Shown here: positions 36,080 through 44,799 of the stretch, piece by piece
How positions within the stretch are numbered: the first letter of the stretch is position 1
Layout: every line of letters begins with the position of its first letter
Assembly: GCF_000622145.1 (NCBI RefSeq)
Contig: NZ_JHWH01000021.1
Coordinates: 1-64,000, forward strand
From: Paracoccus yeei ATCC BAA-599
GTDB lineage: Bacteria > Pseudomonadota > Alphaproteobacteria > Rhodobacterales > Rhodobacteraceae
Length of the DNA stretch: 64,000 bases
Direction of reading: 5' to 3'
Translations under genes and position numbers: made by a program
Notes under the pieces: generated by a model
What the model saw: only the letters and a program-made list of their open reading frames with translations
Databases searched by the model: none
Told to the model about the DNA's origin: nothing

Positions 36080-36090
36080 AACCGTCTGCC
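36067..36090 (+). terminator. Hairpin across the stop codon of the GMC gene
   Basis: GGCAGACGGTT-GA-AACCGTCTGCC: a perfect 11-base stem in which the stop codon TGA lies across the tight loop. Only a weak T-rich stretch follows (GCTTTCTG), so it is a probable but imperfect terminator of the operon. Confidence 0.6.
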
Positions 36091-36414
36091 GCAACCGCTT
36101 TCTGAAAACGGCCACAGGCGCCTTCATCTGCACGGCGCTCCGCCCCGCCTATTGGCCGCTGCGGCAGATCGCTGTCCACGATCCGCGCCGATGATCTGGC
36201 CGTATCGCCAAGGGTCACGCCGATGCACGACAATCCCGGCATCGAAGCCGTCGTTCAGGCGTGCCGGGTGTTTCCAGCAAAGATCGTCCCGGCCCGGATC
36301 GTGCAGCGCAAGGCCATCGCCATAAGTCATCCCCGGAACATGTCGGAGCGCGCGCCTGCATCCGGTCAGTTCGGAACAAACACGCGCCCGGGCGAGAGGC
36401 GCAGCGGAAGGATT
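36080..36414. other. 335-base gap, no recognised gene
   Basis: Between the GMC operon and the 3' end of the hydrolase-fold gene. Short open frames exist on both strands; one on the minus strand (36124-36330) reads like protein (HDPGRDDLCWKHPARLNDGF) but matches nothing I know and has no start context. It may be a decayed gene. Nothing else is supported. Confidence 0.4.
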
Positions 36415-37281
36415 TCAGCGCTGGTCGCAGCGGGCAAGGACCGCGCGTATCGTGCCCAGCGACGCCGGTTCGTCAAGAAGGTTGGAATGACCGCGACACT
36501 GCACATGCACCAGCGTGCAATCGGGCAGCGCATCGGCCATCTTCTGGGCCTGCTCCCGTGAAAGATAGTCCGAATTCTCGCCCCGCAGCAGCGCGACCGG
36601 GCAGGTCAGCCGCGCAAATTCCGGCCAGAGCGTCGGGGTGTCGGCCTTGAACCGCTTCAGCTCCTCAAGCCACAGGGGGTCGAAATCGCGTACATACCCC
36701 TGGCCGCGATCCGCATAGATCTGCCGCGCATAGACCCGCCAGTCCTCGGGGCCGAAGTCGGGGAAATGCGGCGCCAGAGCATTGCGCAGCTTCTCTGCCG
36801 CCTCGTCCAGCGTGTAGCTGCCGTGATCGGCGTTCGCGATCATCTTCTTGCCCGAGGGAGAACTGGTTTCGGTGCCGGTATCGTTGGCGATGATGCCCAC
36901 CACCCGGTCGGGCTGGGCCGCGCCCATGCGCCAGGCCATGAATGCACCAAGCGCAAGGCCCGCAAGGACCATCCGCTCGATTCCCAGATGCCCTGCCAGC
37001 GCCCAGACATCCTCGATCAGCCTGTCGAAATGATAGGCCGAGGCGTCACGCGCCCGCGCAGCCTTGCCCCTTCCGCGCGTGTCGATGGTGACGATGCGCC
37101 GCTCGTCGGCAAGCAGGGGGGCCACGCGGTCGAAGTCGCGGGCCGTGCGCATGAAGCCCGGCAGATAGAGGATCGGCGCGAGGCCCTTGTCCTCGACAGG
37201 CCGGTAATCGGTATAGGCGATATCGAGACCGTCGCCGACATCGAACGTGCTTTCGGTGACGGTGTAGCGGGATTTGCGCAT
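36415..37281 (-). CDS. Alpha/beta hydrolase-fold protein with Ala in place of the nucleophile
   Basis: A 288-residue alpha/beta hydrolase fold: ILYLPGFMRTARDFD is the oxyanion-side loop, IDTRGRGKA follows, and the acid and base positions GENSDYLS and CRGHSNLLDEP are present. The nucleophile elbow, normally G-x-S-x-G, reads G108-L-A110-L-G112, so the Ser is replaced by Ala. Simple ester hydrolysis is therefore unlikely; a lyase-like or cofactor-free oxygenase-like role, or a binding role, is possible. Start 37281 has AAGGAG upstream. Divergent from the FadJ-like gene. Confidence 0.83.
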   Translation of the reverse strand: MRKSRYTVTESTFDVGDGLDIAYTDYRPVEDKGLAPILYLPGFMRTARDFDRVAPLLADERRIVTIDTRGRGKAARARDASAYHFDRLIEDVWALAGHLGIERMVLAGLALGAFMAWRMGAAQPDRVVGIIANDTGTETSSPSGKKMIANADHGSYTLDEAAEKLRNALAPHFPDFGPEDWRVYARQIYADRGQGYVRDFDPLWLEELKRFKADTPTLWPEFARLTCPVALLRGENSDYLSREQAQKMADALPDCTLVHVQCRGHSNLLDEPASLGTIRAVLARCDQR

Positions 37282-37464
37282 GGGATCTCCTTGGGTGGCT
37301 GGCGGACCGTCGCGAGGGCCGGCCGGTTTCGGGTGAGGACGGGCTTGGTGCGTCGCGCGGAGCACGCCGGCCTGGTGCCTGACACGTCCGACATGTGGCC
37401 GTGGTTCCTGAAGTGGCAATGGAAGGTTGGCACGACCCCCGATGAAGATCAATAATTTTTTAGA

Positions 37465-37478
37465 ATATAATTTCATTT
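37465..37478 (+). promoter_or_regulatory. ATATAATTTCATTT element, first copy before the FadJ-like gene
   Basis: Identical over 14 bases to minus-strand 23893-23880 before the CoA-transferase operon. It lies in the 339-base divergent spacer between the hydrolase-fold and FadJ-like genes, 57 bases ahead of the second ATTTCATTT copy, and may serve the hydrolase side. The rest of that spacer (37282-37620) holds only such elements. Confidence 0.55.
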
Positions 37479-37522
37479 ACTATAATGATTGCTGCCGGCA
37501 CGTCTCGAGCCGCCGAAAATAT

Positions 37523-37568
37523 AAATGGAACTAAATTTCATTTCATTGACCTTGGTCTGGAAAGTTGC
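37523..37568 (+). promoter_or_regulatory. Promoter/operator of the FadJ-like operon (shared island element)
   Basis: AAATGGAACTAAATTTC (37523-37539) runs into ATTTCATTTCATTGACC (37535-37551), then six bases, TGGAAA (37558-37563), two bases and TGC. The second half repeats the CoA-transferase promoter at 23855-23888 with the same spacing, and the first half repeats 24970-24986 before the ABC importer with one mismatch. TTGACC would be the -35 box, about 70 bases ahead of the start codon. Confidence 0.65.
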
Positions 37569-37620
37569 GATGAAATGGCCTGTGGCGCGCCGCCCGGCAT
37601 CGTCGAAGGAGGACAGGGAA

Positions 37621-39567
37621 ATGGGCATTTCGATCAGGACCGAGGCAGGACTCGCCATCGTGACGATAGACAACCCTCCGGTGAACGCCCTGTCACGGCG
37701 GGTCCGGGCGGCGCTTGTGCAGGCGGTTGCGGACCTGGACGCGGACGACGAAGTCCGGGCGGTTGTTCTGGCCGGAGCGGGCAGGCTGTTCGTCGGCGGC
37801 GCGGATATTGCCGAATTCGACCTTCCCCCGCAGGAGCCGCATCTGCCCGACCTGCTGCATGGCATCGAAACCGCGCGCAAGCCCTGGATCGCAGCCTTGC
37901 GCGGCGCGGCGCTTGGGGGCGGGCTGGAGATCGCGCTGGCCTGCGCCTTTCGGGTGGCGACGCCGGATACGCGTCTTGCCCTGCCCGAGGTCAACCTCGG
38001 GATCATACCCGGCGCGGGCGGCACGCAGCGGCTGCCCCGCCTGATCGGCGTCGAGGCGGCCGTCGGCATCGTGGCGGAAAACCGGGCGCTGGATGGCCGG
38101 CAGGCGGTGGAACTGGGGTTGGTCGACCGCCTGGCCGAAGGCGACCTGATCGAAGAGGCCTGCGCGCTGGCGCGGGAGTGGGCGGATCGGCCGCGCCCGA
38201 CTGCGGCCATCGCACGGAATGTCACGGCGGATGCGGAGTTGTGGTCCGCAGCCGAGACGCGGATCGCGCGCGCGGCGAAGGGCAACCCCGCTCCGCTGGA
38301 AGCCCTTCGCGCCATGCGCCTGGGCGTGGATGAAGGGGCTGCCGCCGGCCTGGCCCATGAACGCGAGGCATTCCTGCGGCTGCGCGCCGCTGACGAGGCG
38401 GCGGCCCTGCGGTACCTTTTCTTCGCTGAGCGCGGTGCGCACCGTCCGGCCGCGCTGAAGGGAATACAGCCGCTCGATCTGCATCAGGTGGGCTTCGTCG
38501 GGGGCGGCACCATGGGGTCCGGAATCGCGGCCGCCCTTCTGGCCGCCGGGCTTCGGGTCACGCTGTCCGAGCGCGACGACACGGCGCTTCAGCGCGGGCT
38601 TGAAACCGTGCGCGGGCTGGTCGAAGCCGTGGCGAAGCGCGGCCATCTGCCGGACGCCGCCGTGCGCGACCGGCTGGACCGGCTGGAAGGCTGCGTCGGC
38701 CTGGCCGCCATGGCCGGCTGCGATCTGGTCATCGAGGCGGTCTTCGAAAAGCTCGAGGTCAAGCGCGCGGTCTTTGCCGAACTCGGTCGTCTTTGCGGGC
38801 CCAGGACGATATTCGCCACGAACACCTCTTATCTTGACCCACGCGTCATAGCCGAGGGCCTGCCGGGGCCGGAGCGGTTCCTGGGGCTGCACTTCTTCAG
38901 CCCCGCGCATGTGATGAAGCTTCTGGAAATCATTCCGACCGATCGCACCGCGCCCGAGGTGCTGGCCACGGCTTTCGATCTTGCACGCCGGCTGGCCAAG
39001 ATCCCGGTCCGCGCCGGTATCTGTGACGGTTTCATCGGCAACCGCATCCTGCGCCGTTATCGCGCCGCCGCCGAGGCGCTGGTGCGCGAAGGCGTTCCGA
39101 TCGCCGATGTCGATGCCGCGATGCGGGCTTTCGGCTGTGCCATGGGTCCCTTCGAGATGCAGGACATGGCCGGGCTCGATATTTCCTGGATGCTGCGTCA
39201 GGCCGCCCGCGAAAGGGGCGAGACCGTGCCCGAGGAAGCCGGCGACCTGCTGGTCGCGGCGGGTCGCAAGGGGCAAAAGACCCAGGCAGGCTGGTATGAC
39301 TACCGGCCCGGTGACCGGACCCCGCAGCCCTCTGCCGAGGCGGCGCGGATCATCGCTCCCTTGGTTTCGGGGGAACTGACGCTTTCAGGAACTGCCATTG
39401 CCGACCGTCTTGTCCGCGCCATGGCCGAGGAGGGCAGGGCGATCCTGGACGAAGGCATCGCCACGAGGCCCGAAGACATCGACCTGGCCGAAGTGCATGG
39501 CTACGGTTTTCCCAGGATCAAGGGCGGGCCGATGTTTCTGGCAAGCCGCGATGCGCCGCGCGAATGA
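37621..39567 (+). CDS. FadJ-like bifunctional enoyl-CoA hydratase / 3-hydroxyacyl-CoA dehydrogenase
   Basis: A 648-residue beta-oxidation enzyme. The N-terminal crotonase domain has both catalytic Glu: E103 in LGGGLEIALACAF and E123 in PEVNLGIIPGAGGTQRL. The NAD loop GFVGGGTMGSGIA begins near 291, and the dehydrogenase His is in LGLHFFSPAHVMKLLEI. The short overall length (no third domain) fits peroxisomal-type multifunctional enzymes of proteobacteria. Start 37621 has GGAGG/AGGGAA upstream. Followed by an acyl-CoA dehydrogenase. Confidence 0.93.
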   Translation: MGISIRTEAGLAIVTIDNPPVNALSRRVRAALVQAVADLDADDEVRAVVLAGAGRLFVGGADIAEFDLPPQEPHLPDLLHGIETARKPWIAALRGAALGGGLEIALACAFRVATPDTRLALPEVNLGIIPGAGGTQRLPRLIGVEAAVGIVAENRALDGRQAVELGLVDRLAEGDLIEEACALAREWADRPRPTAAIARNVTADAELWSAAETRIARAAKGNPAPLEALRAMRLGVDEGAAAGLAHEREAFLRLRAADEAAALRYLFFAERGAHRPAALKGIQPLDLHQVGFVGGGTMGSGIAAALLAAGLRVTLSERDDTALQRGLETVRGLVEAVAKRGHLPDAAVRDRLDRLEGCVGLAAMAGCDLVIEAVFEKLEVKRAVFAELGRLCGPRTIFATNTSYLDPRVIAEGLPGPERFLGLHFFSPAHVMKLLEIIPTDRTAPEVLATAFDLARRLAKIPVRAGICDGFIGNRILRRYRAAAEALVREGVPIADVDAAMRAFGCAMGPFEMQDMAGLDISWMLRQAARERGETVPEEAGDLLVAAGRKGQKTQAGWYDYRPGDRTPQPSAEAARIIAPLVSGELTLSGTAIADRLVRAMAEEGRAILDEGIATRPEDIDLAEVHGYGFPRIKGGPMFLASRDAPRE

Positions 39568-39645
39568 CGGGCTCGCCGCTGCGTCCTGTTTCCCCGTCAA
39601 CAATCCACGCCATCCGCGCCCCTGTCCGCATGTGAAGGAAATCCC

Positions 39646-40785
39646 ATGATCCGCGACCCCGAATTGATCTCCGACCTTCTACAGACCGTTCGCCGGTTCG
39701 TGCGCGAGCGACTGGTCCCGGCCGAACAGAGGGTGGAGGAGTCCAACGCGATCCCCGAAGAGATCATTGCCGAAATGCGGGCCATGGGCCTGTTCGGCAT
39801 GTCGATCCCCGAGGAATATGGCGGGCTGGGCCTGACGATGGAAGAAGAGGTTCTGGTGGGCTTCGAGCTTGGCTATACCTCGCCCGCCTTCCGTTCGGTG
39901 ATCGGTACCAACAACGGCATCGGCTCGCAGGGGATCATCATCGACGGCACCGAGGCGCAGAAGAACTACTGGCTTCCGCGCATGGCCTCGGGCGAGGTCA
40001 TCGGCTCGTTCGCTCTGACGGAACCCGATGTGGGATCCGATGCCGCGTCGGTCAGGACCACGGCGCGGCGCGACGGCGACAGCTATGTGCTGAACGGGAC
40101 CAAGCGCTATATCACCAACGCGCCGGTGGCCGATGTCTTTACGCTGATGGCGCGGACCGGAGGATCCGGAGCATCGGGTGTCACGGCCTTCCTCGTGCCG
40201 GCAAGCACGCCCGGCATCACCCTGGGCACGGTGGATCGCAAGATGGGCCAGCGCGGCACCCGGACCTGCGACGTGATCCTTGAGGATGTGCGCGTGCCTC
40301 TCGACGCGGTCATCGGCGCCGTGGAAGGCCAGGGCTTCAAGACCGCGATGAAGGTGCTGAACCGCGGCCGGCTGCATATCTCGTCGGTGGCGGTGGGCGC
40401 GGCAGAGCGGCTGTGCGACGAATCCGTGGCCTTCGCCCGCGACCGGCAGCAATTCGGCAAGCGCATCGCGGATCACCAGCTCATTCAAGCCATGCTGGCC
40501 GACAGCGGGGCCGAGACCTGGGCCGGGCGATGCATGGTGCTGGAAACCGCGCGCCGCTTCGACGAGAAGGCGCGGATCGTAAAGGAGGCTGCGGCTTGCA
40601 AGATGTTCTGCACCGAGATGGTCGGGCGCGTGGCCGACCGTGCGGTGCAGATCCATGGCGGCGCGGGCTACATGCAGGACAGCGCGGTCGAGCATTTCTA
40701 CCGTGACGTGCGCCTTTTCCGGCTGTACGAGGGCACGACCCAGATCCAGCAGATCATCATCGCCCGCGAGATGACCGCCGGGTAA
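39646..40785 (+). CDS. Acyl-CoA dehydrogenase
   Basis: A 379-residue FAD enzyme oxidising an acyl-CoA to the 2-enoyl-CoA, with electrons going to ETF. Both family signatures are visible: SFALTEPDVGSDAASVRTTA and, near the end, QIHGGAGYMQDSAVEHFYRD followed by RLFRLYEGTTQIQQIIIA. The catalytic Glu would be that of YEGT. Chain-length or branch preference cannot be told. It is 78 bases after the FadJ-like gene and forms a beta-oxidation pair with it. Confidence 0.94.
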   Translation: MIRDPELISDLLQTVRRFVRERLVPAEQRVEESNAIPEEIIAEMRAMGLFGMSIPEEYGGLGLTMEEEVLVGFELGYTSPAFRSVIGTNNGIGSQGIIIDGTEAQKNYWLPRMASGEVIGSFALTEPDVGSDAASVRTTARRDGDSYVLNGTKRYITNAPVADVFTLMARTGGSGASGVTAFLVPASTPGITLGTVDRKMGQRGTRTCDVILEDVRVPLDAVIGAVEGQGFKTAMKVLNRGRLHISSVAVGAAERLCDESVAFARDRQQFGKRIADHQLIQAMLADSGAETWAGRCMVLETARRFDEKARIVKEAAACKMFCTEMVGRVADRAVQIHGGAGYMQDSAVEHFYRDVRLFRLYEGTTQIQQIIIAREMTAG

Positions 40786-40885
40786 TGCCTGCGGCGCGGC
40801 GTGATCCGGGGCTTGCATGGCCCGATCTACCGCACGCGGCGCTTTGATGCTAGCGTCCGCCTGCGGGTAGCGTTCGGGAACAGCG

Positions 40886-41704
40886 ATGAGAAAAAGAGCA
40901 AAATCCACGCAGGAAAAAGACGCGGACCAGGCTCCGAACAGCGCAGCCTCGCTGACGCGGGGTCTTGAGATCCTTCGCGCCTTCGGTCCGGAAGACGAGA
41001 CGCTGGGCAATCAGGACATCATCGACCGGACCGGCCTGCCCAAGGCCACCGTTTCGCGTCTTACGCTCGCGCTCGTCCAGCTCGGCTATCTGCGCTACAT
41101 TGAATCGCTCGGCCGCTACTGCATCGGCGCGGCCACCGTGTCGCTTGGCTATAACGGCCTGAGTTCCATTGCCGTGGTGCGCATGGCGCAGCCGATTCTG
41201 CAGGATCTGTCGGAACAGACCGGCCTTGCCGCCGCCATCGGTACGCGCGACCAGCTTGAGATGGTGTATCTTGCGAATTCCCGTGCGATGGGGCCGGTGT
41301 CGCTGCAACTGAACGTCGGCTCGCGCCTGCCGATGCTGCGCACGGCGATGGGGATGGCCTATCTCGCGGCGATGAGCCCGGCCAAGCGCGAGGAAGTCTC
41401 TGCACGGATAATCGCGCAGCAGCCGGATCAGGCCGATGACCTGCGCCGCCAGATCGATACGGCGATCGAAAGCTATGAGGCAAAGGGGTTCATCGGCTCC
41501 TACGGGGTGTGGTACAGCTACATCAACGCTGTGGGAGTGGCCTTCCGCCCTGAGGACGGATCGCCGCTGATGGGTCTGACCTGCGGCGGAATTGTCGATA
41601 TCGCCTCGCGCGAGAAATGCGAGACGGTCCTGAAGGACGCGCTGCTGCGCTCGGTCGAGCGGCTGAAAGCGGTGTTGCGCACGGGGCGTGATCCCGGACG
41701 CTGA
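40886..41704 (+). CDS. IclR-family transcriptional regulator
   Basis: A 272-residue regulator: an N-terminal winged helix (LTRGLEILRAFG, then NQDIIDRTGLPKATVSRLTL) and a C-terminal GAF-like effector domain. IclR proteins usually bind TGGAA/TTCCA-type dyads. Such elements appear in several spacers of this cluster (24967, 30809, 37523), so this gene is a good candidate for the regulator of the whole island (inference). It closes the catabolic region on the right. Confidence 0.92.
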   Translation: MRKRAKSTQEKDADQAPNSAASLTRGLEILRAFGPEDETLGNQDIIDRTGLPKATVSRLTLALVQLGYLRYIESLGRYCIGAATVSLGYNGLSSIAVVRMAQPILQDLSEQTGLAAAIGTRDQLEMVYLANSRAMGPVSLQLNVGSRLPMLRTAMGMAYLAAMSPAKREEVSARIIAQQPDQADDLRRQIDTAIESYEAKGFIGSYGVWYSYINAVGVAFRPEDGSPLMGLTCGGIVDIASREKCETVLKDALLRSVERLKAVLRTGRDPGR

Positions 41705-41887
41705 AGCCCGTCACCCAAGACCGGCCTCTCCCTGGCATCCCTTCATCCGAAGTGAGAACAGCGGTGGGACAGGTGTATTTTGCCGCCCTGGGCCAAACGC
41801 CCGGACGGCCCGGGCCATGAACCTTGCGGCTGCGGTCGAAAAGCGGGAACACGGGTCAAGACAGTTCATTCAGGTTAGAAGGCCATC

Positions 41888-42583
41888 ATGCGGGCGATTC
41901 ATGCGGAAAACCACCGGACCCACCGGATCGGCTGGCTGCGCGCCGCCGTGCTGGGCGCGAACGATGGGGTGGTCTCGACCGCGGCGCTGATCGTGGGCGT
42001 CGCCGGGGCGGGGTCGGATCGCGGGACGGTGCTGATCGCCGGGCTGGCGGGGCTGGTCGCGGGGGCAATGTCGATGGCGGCGGGCGAATATGTCTCGGTC
42101 AGTTCGCAGGCCGATGCCGAGGCCGCGGATCGCGCCCGCGAGCAGGAGGAGCTTGCGACGATGCCCGAGGCCGAGCTTGCCGAATTGCGCGACATCTATG
42201 TCGAACGCGGCCTGGATGCCGAACTCGCCACCCGCGTGGCCGAACAGCTGATGGCAGGGGACGCGCTGAAGGCCCATCTGCGCGACGAACTGGGGATCAC
42301 CGAAAGCCTGGCCGCGCGCCCGCTTCAGGCGGCGGCGGTTTCGGCGGCGACCTTTTCGGTCGGGGCCGCCCTGCCGCTGGGCGTCGCGGCACTGGCGCCG
42401 TCGCATGTGGCGCTGTGGGTCTCGGTGGCGACGCTGGCCGTCCTGCTGGTGCTGGGCGGCCTTGGCAGCCATGCAGGCGGCGCGCCCATCCGGCAGGGCG
42501 CCATGCGCGTCGCCTTCTGGGGCGCGCTGGCGCTGATCGCGACGCTGGCCGTCGGCATGGTCTTCGGCGTGGCGGCGGGCTGA
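41888..42583 (+). CDS. VIT1/CCC1-family iron/manganese transporter
   Basis: A 231-residue membrane protein: RIGWLRAAVLGANDGVVSTA is the family-typical first helix, MSMAAGEYVSVSSQADAEAA the second-helix signature, then a cytoplasmic metal-binding region rich in Glu (EQEELATMPEAEL...) and three C-terminal transmembrane helices. It moves Fe2+ or Mn2+ out of the cytoplasm. Ribosome site AGAAGG. It stands alone, with 183 bases before it in which I see no clear regulatory motif. Confidence 0.9.
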   Translation: MRAIHAENHRTHRIGWLRAAVLGANDGVVSTAALIVGVAGAGSDRGTVLIAGLAGLVAGAMSMAAGEYVSVSSQADAEAADRAREQEELATMPEAELAELRDIYVERGLDAELATRVAEQLMAGDALKAHLRDELGITESLAARPLQAAAVSAATFSVGAALPLGVAALAPSHVALWVSVATLAVLLVLGGLGSHAGGAPIRQGAMRVAFWGALALIATLAVGMVFGVAAG

Positions 42584-42599
42584 TCCCCCCGCCGGTCCT

Positions 42600-43157
42600 T
42601 CATTCGCCGCCCGGCCCGGCGCCCAGCGGCCGCTTGCGGCCCGTGATCATCGACCGGGTCAGGTTCTCGTGATGGCGCAGGCTTTCCAGGGCCACGCCGC
42701 CGACGTGGAAACCGACCAGGACCAGGATCAGCGTGGCCAGGCTTTCGTGGACATCCTCCATCGTCTCGGAGCCGAAAAAGGCGTCGGTCGTCTGCAACCA
42801 GCCAGTCAGGGCCGTCGCCGCGATCACCGCCAGCAGCGCCACGATCATCGCGCCGCCCGCCGGATTGTGGCCCAGATAGCGCCGCTCGCGCCCATGGAGC
42901 AGATCGCCCAGATAGCGCAGCACCGCGCGCGGCCCGCGAACGAAATCGGCGAACCGCGCGTGGCGCGGCCCCACGATCCCCCACAGAAGGCGCAGCGCGA
43001 CCAGCGCCATGACCGCATAGCCGATGCGTTCGTGCAGCCATTTCCATTCGTCGGCCGTGATCCAGGCCGCCGCGATCAGCGCGGCCTGGGACCAGTGATA
43101 CAGGCGCACGAACGGATCCCAGACCGTCACCGGGACCGCGTCCGGGGCGTCAGTCAT
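42600..43157 (-). CDS. Cytochrome b (cytochrome b/b6 domain, HupC/CybB-like)
   Basis: A 185-residue inner-membrane diheme cytochrome b with four transmembrane helices. Likely haem ligands are His in FVRLYHWSQAALI, LHERIGYAVMALV and DVHESLATLILVLVGFHVGG. It accepts electrons from quinol or passes them to a periplasmic partner. Start 43157 (MTDAPD) overlaps the end of the PepSY gene by 8 bases, and the two are coupled. Confidence 0.9.
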   Translation of the reverse strand: MTDAPDAVPVTVWDPFVRLYHWSQAALIAAAWITADEWKWLHERIGYAVMALVALRLLWGIVGPRHARFADFVRGPRAVLRYLGDLLHGRERRYLGHNPAGGAMIVALLAVIAATALTGWLQTTDAFFGSETMEDVHESLATLILVLVGFHVGGVALESLRHHENLTRSMITGRKRPLGAGPGGE

Positions 43158-43407
43158 CCGACCCGACCGCCTCGAACGTGGCGGGATCGAAGAAGATCTC
43201 GACCCGCTTGCCCGTGTCGTCCTTGCCATAGACCTCGTAGCAGCCGTCCTCGGTCTTGACGTTGGCGATCTGCCAGCCCTTGGCGGTCAGTTCGGCCTTC
43301 AACTCGTCCACGGGACGCCATTTTTCCTTGGGAACGTCGCAGCGGTCGGCGGCAAGGGCGGGCAGCGCGGCGCCGGCCATCACAAGGGCAACAAGAAGGG
43401 TGCGCAC
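43150..43407 (-). CDS. PepSY-domain periplasmic protein (GTG start)
   Basis: An 85-residue exported protein. The signal peptide RTLLVALVMAGAALPALAA is followed by a single PepSY domain (VDELKAELTAKGWQIANVKT ... DGCYEVYGKDDTGKRVEIFF). The start is GTG at 43407, six bases after GGAGG. Small PepSY proteins often sit with cytochrome b and two-component genes; they may act as inhibitors, sensors or electron-carrier partners, but the role is unproven. It precedes the cytochrome b gene. Confidence 0.88.
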   Translation of the reverse strand: MRTLLVALVMAGAALPALAADRCDVPKEKWRPVDELKAELTAKGWQIANVKTEDGCYEVYGKDDTGKRVEIFFDPATFEAVGSDD

Positions 43408-43476
43408 GGGAAACCTCCATCGTCAGGGGTGCGATGGGGGCGGTGTGGCAGGCGATCCTTACGCCAGGCTTACTGG

Positions 43477-44799
43477 TCAGGGCAGATGCAACCGCGCCTC
43501 GAACCCGTCCGCGCGGCCCGGCGCCGGAGAGTGCAGCTCCAGCCGCCCGCCCGCCTGCTGCGCGATCTGCCGGGCGATATGCAGGCCAAGGCCGAAGCCG
43601 CCGCTGCGGCGGCTGGCGAACCGATCGGTGATCCGCGCCAGATCCGCCGCCGCGACGGGCGCCCCCCCGTTGCGCACGACCAGCACCCCCGCATCGTCCA
43701 GGACGATATCCACCGGCGTTCCCTCGGGCGCGTGTTGCAGGGCGTTGTCGATCAGGTTGCCCACCACGATCGCCAGCGCGTCCGCGTCCATCTGCGACGG
43801 AACCGGACCCTCCGGCAGCACCACCCGCAGCCGCGATCCGTCGCCATGCGCGTCGCGCAGGACATGCGGCAGCAGCCGCGCGACATCGACCGGCGCCGCC
43901 CCGCGGCCGATGCCGGATTCGGCCCGCGCCAGTTGCAGCAGCCGCGTGACCAGCCGCGACATCCGGTCCAGCGCCCGCCCGACGGCGGCCAGCCGGTCGC
44001 GCTGCACGTCGTCGGCGGTCTCGTGCTGCATCCGCTGCACCTGCGCCAGCGCGATGGCCACCGGCGTGCGCAATTCATGCGCGGCGTTCGAGGCGAAGGC
44101 GCGTTCCCCCTCCAGCGCCTGCGCCAGCCGCGCCATGAAGCCGTTCAGCGTGGCGATGACCGCCGAAAGCTCGGCCGGATGGGCCTCGGCATCCATCGGC
44201 GACAACATCTGGCTGTCGCGCCGTTCCACCTCGGCCCGCATGCGGTCGAGCGGTCGCAAAGCCTGCGCGGTGATCCAGCGCACCAGCATATAGCCCAGGG
44301 GCAGGATCGCCAGCATCGGCAGCAGAAACGCCAGATAGCTGTCGCGCCAGGCCTCGGCCCGTTCCGCCAGCGGATCGGCGAATTCCAGCGCGAACCCCGC
44401 CGCGTCATATCCGGTCGCATAGACCATATGCGTCGCCGTCCGGCGATGGCGAAGCGGGGCGATCCGGTCGGGGAACATCGCCGCCACCGCCACCGGGGCG
44501 CTGGCCACCACCCGCCCGCTGCGGTCGATCAGCCGCCACAGCAGCGCCTCGTCCAGATCGACCGCCTGCGCGGGATCGCCTCCGCCGTCCGGCGGCAGCA
44601 GGCCCGCCCGCCATGCGTGGCTGAGAACGGGCAGCAGCGTTTCGGCCGAAACCTTCAGCTGCTGGTCGTAAAGCTCGTCCTGTTCATGGCGCAGCACCAT
44701 CGCCATGGTCAGCAGCGCCACCACCCAGACCGCGCCCAGCCCCAGGCTGACCAGCAACGCCAGGCGGCGCGCCAGCGTGGGGCGGCGCGCGGCCATCAC
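43477..44799 (-). CDS. Sensor histidine kinase
   Basis: A 440-residue inner-membrane kinase. Transmembrane helices lie near residues 12-35 and 155-175 with a periplasmic sensor between them, then HAMP, the phosphoacceptor His241 in AHELRTPVAIALAQV, the N box VGNLIDNALQHAP and the G2 box FGLGLHIARQI. The start is GTG at 44799 (overlapping the regulator stop as GTGA) or ATG at 44796. It is downstream of and coupled to the response regulator and next to the PepSY/cytochrome b pair, its probable targets. Confidence 0.93.
   Translation of the reverse strand: MMAARRPTLARRLALLVSLGLGAVWVVALLTMAMVLRHEQDELYDQQLKVSAETLLPVLSHAWRAGLLPPDGGGDPAQAVDLDEALLWRLIDRSGRVVASAPVAVAAMFPDRIAPLRHRRTATHMVYATGYDAAGFALEFADPLAERAEAWRDSYLAFLLPMLAILPLGYMLVRWITAQALRPLDRMRAEVERRDSQMLSPMDAEAHPAELSAVIATLNGFMARLAQALEGERAFASNAAHELRTPVAIALAQVQRMQHETADDVQRDRLAAVGRALDRMSRLVTRLLQLARAESGIGRGAAPVDVARLLPHVLRDAHGDGSRLRVVLPEGPVPSQMDADALAIVVGNLIDNALQHAPEGTPVDIVLDDAGVLVVRNGGAPVAAADLARITDRFASRRSGGFGLGLHIARQIAQQAGGRLELHSPAPGRADGFEARLHLP

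Noticed and set aside
41705..41887. Possible iron-responsive box before the VIT-family gene
   Set aside because: No clear dyad or known iron-regulator motif is visible.
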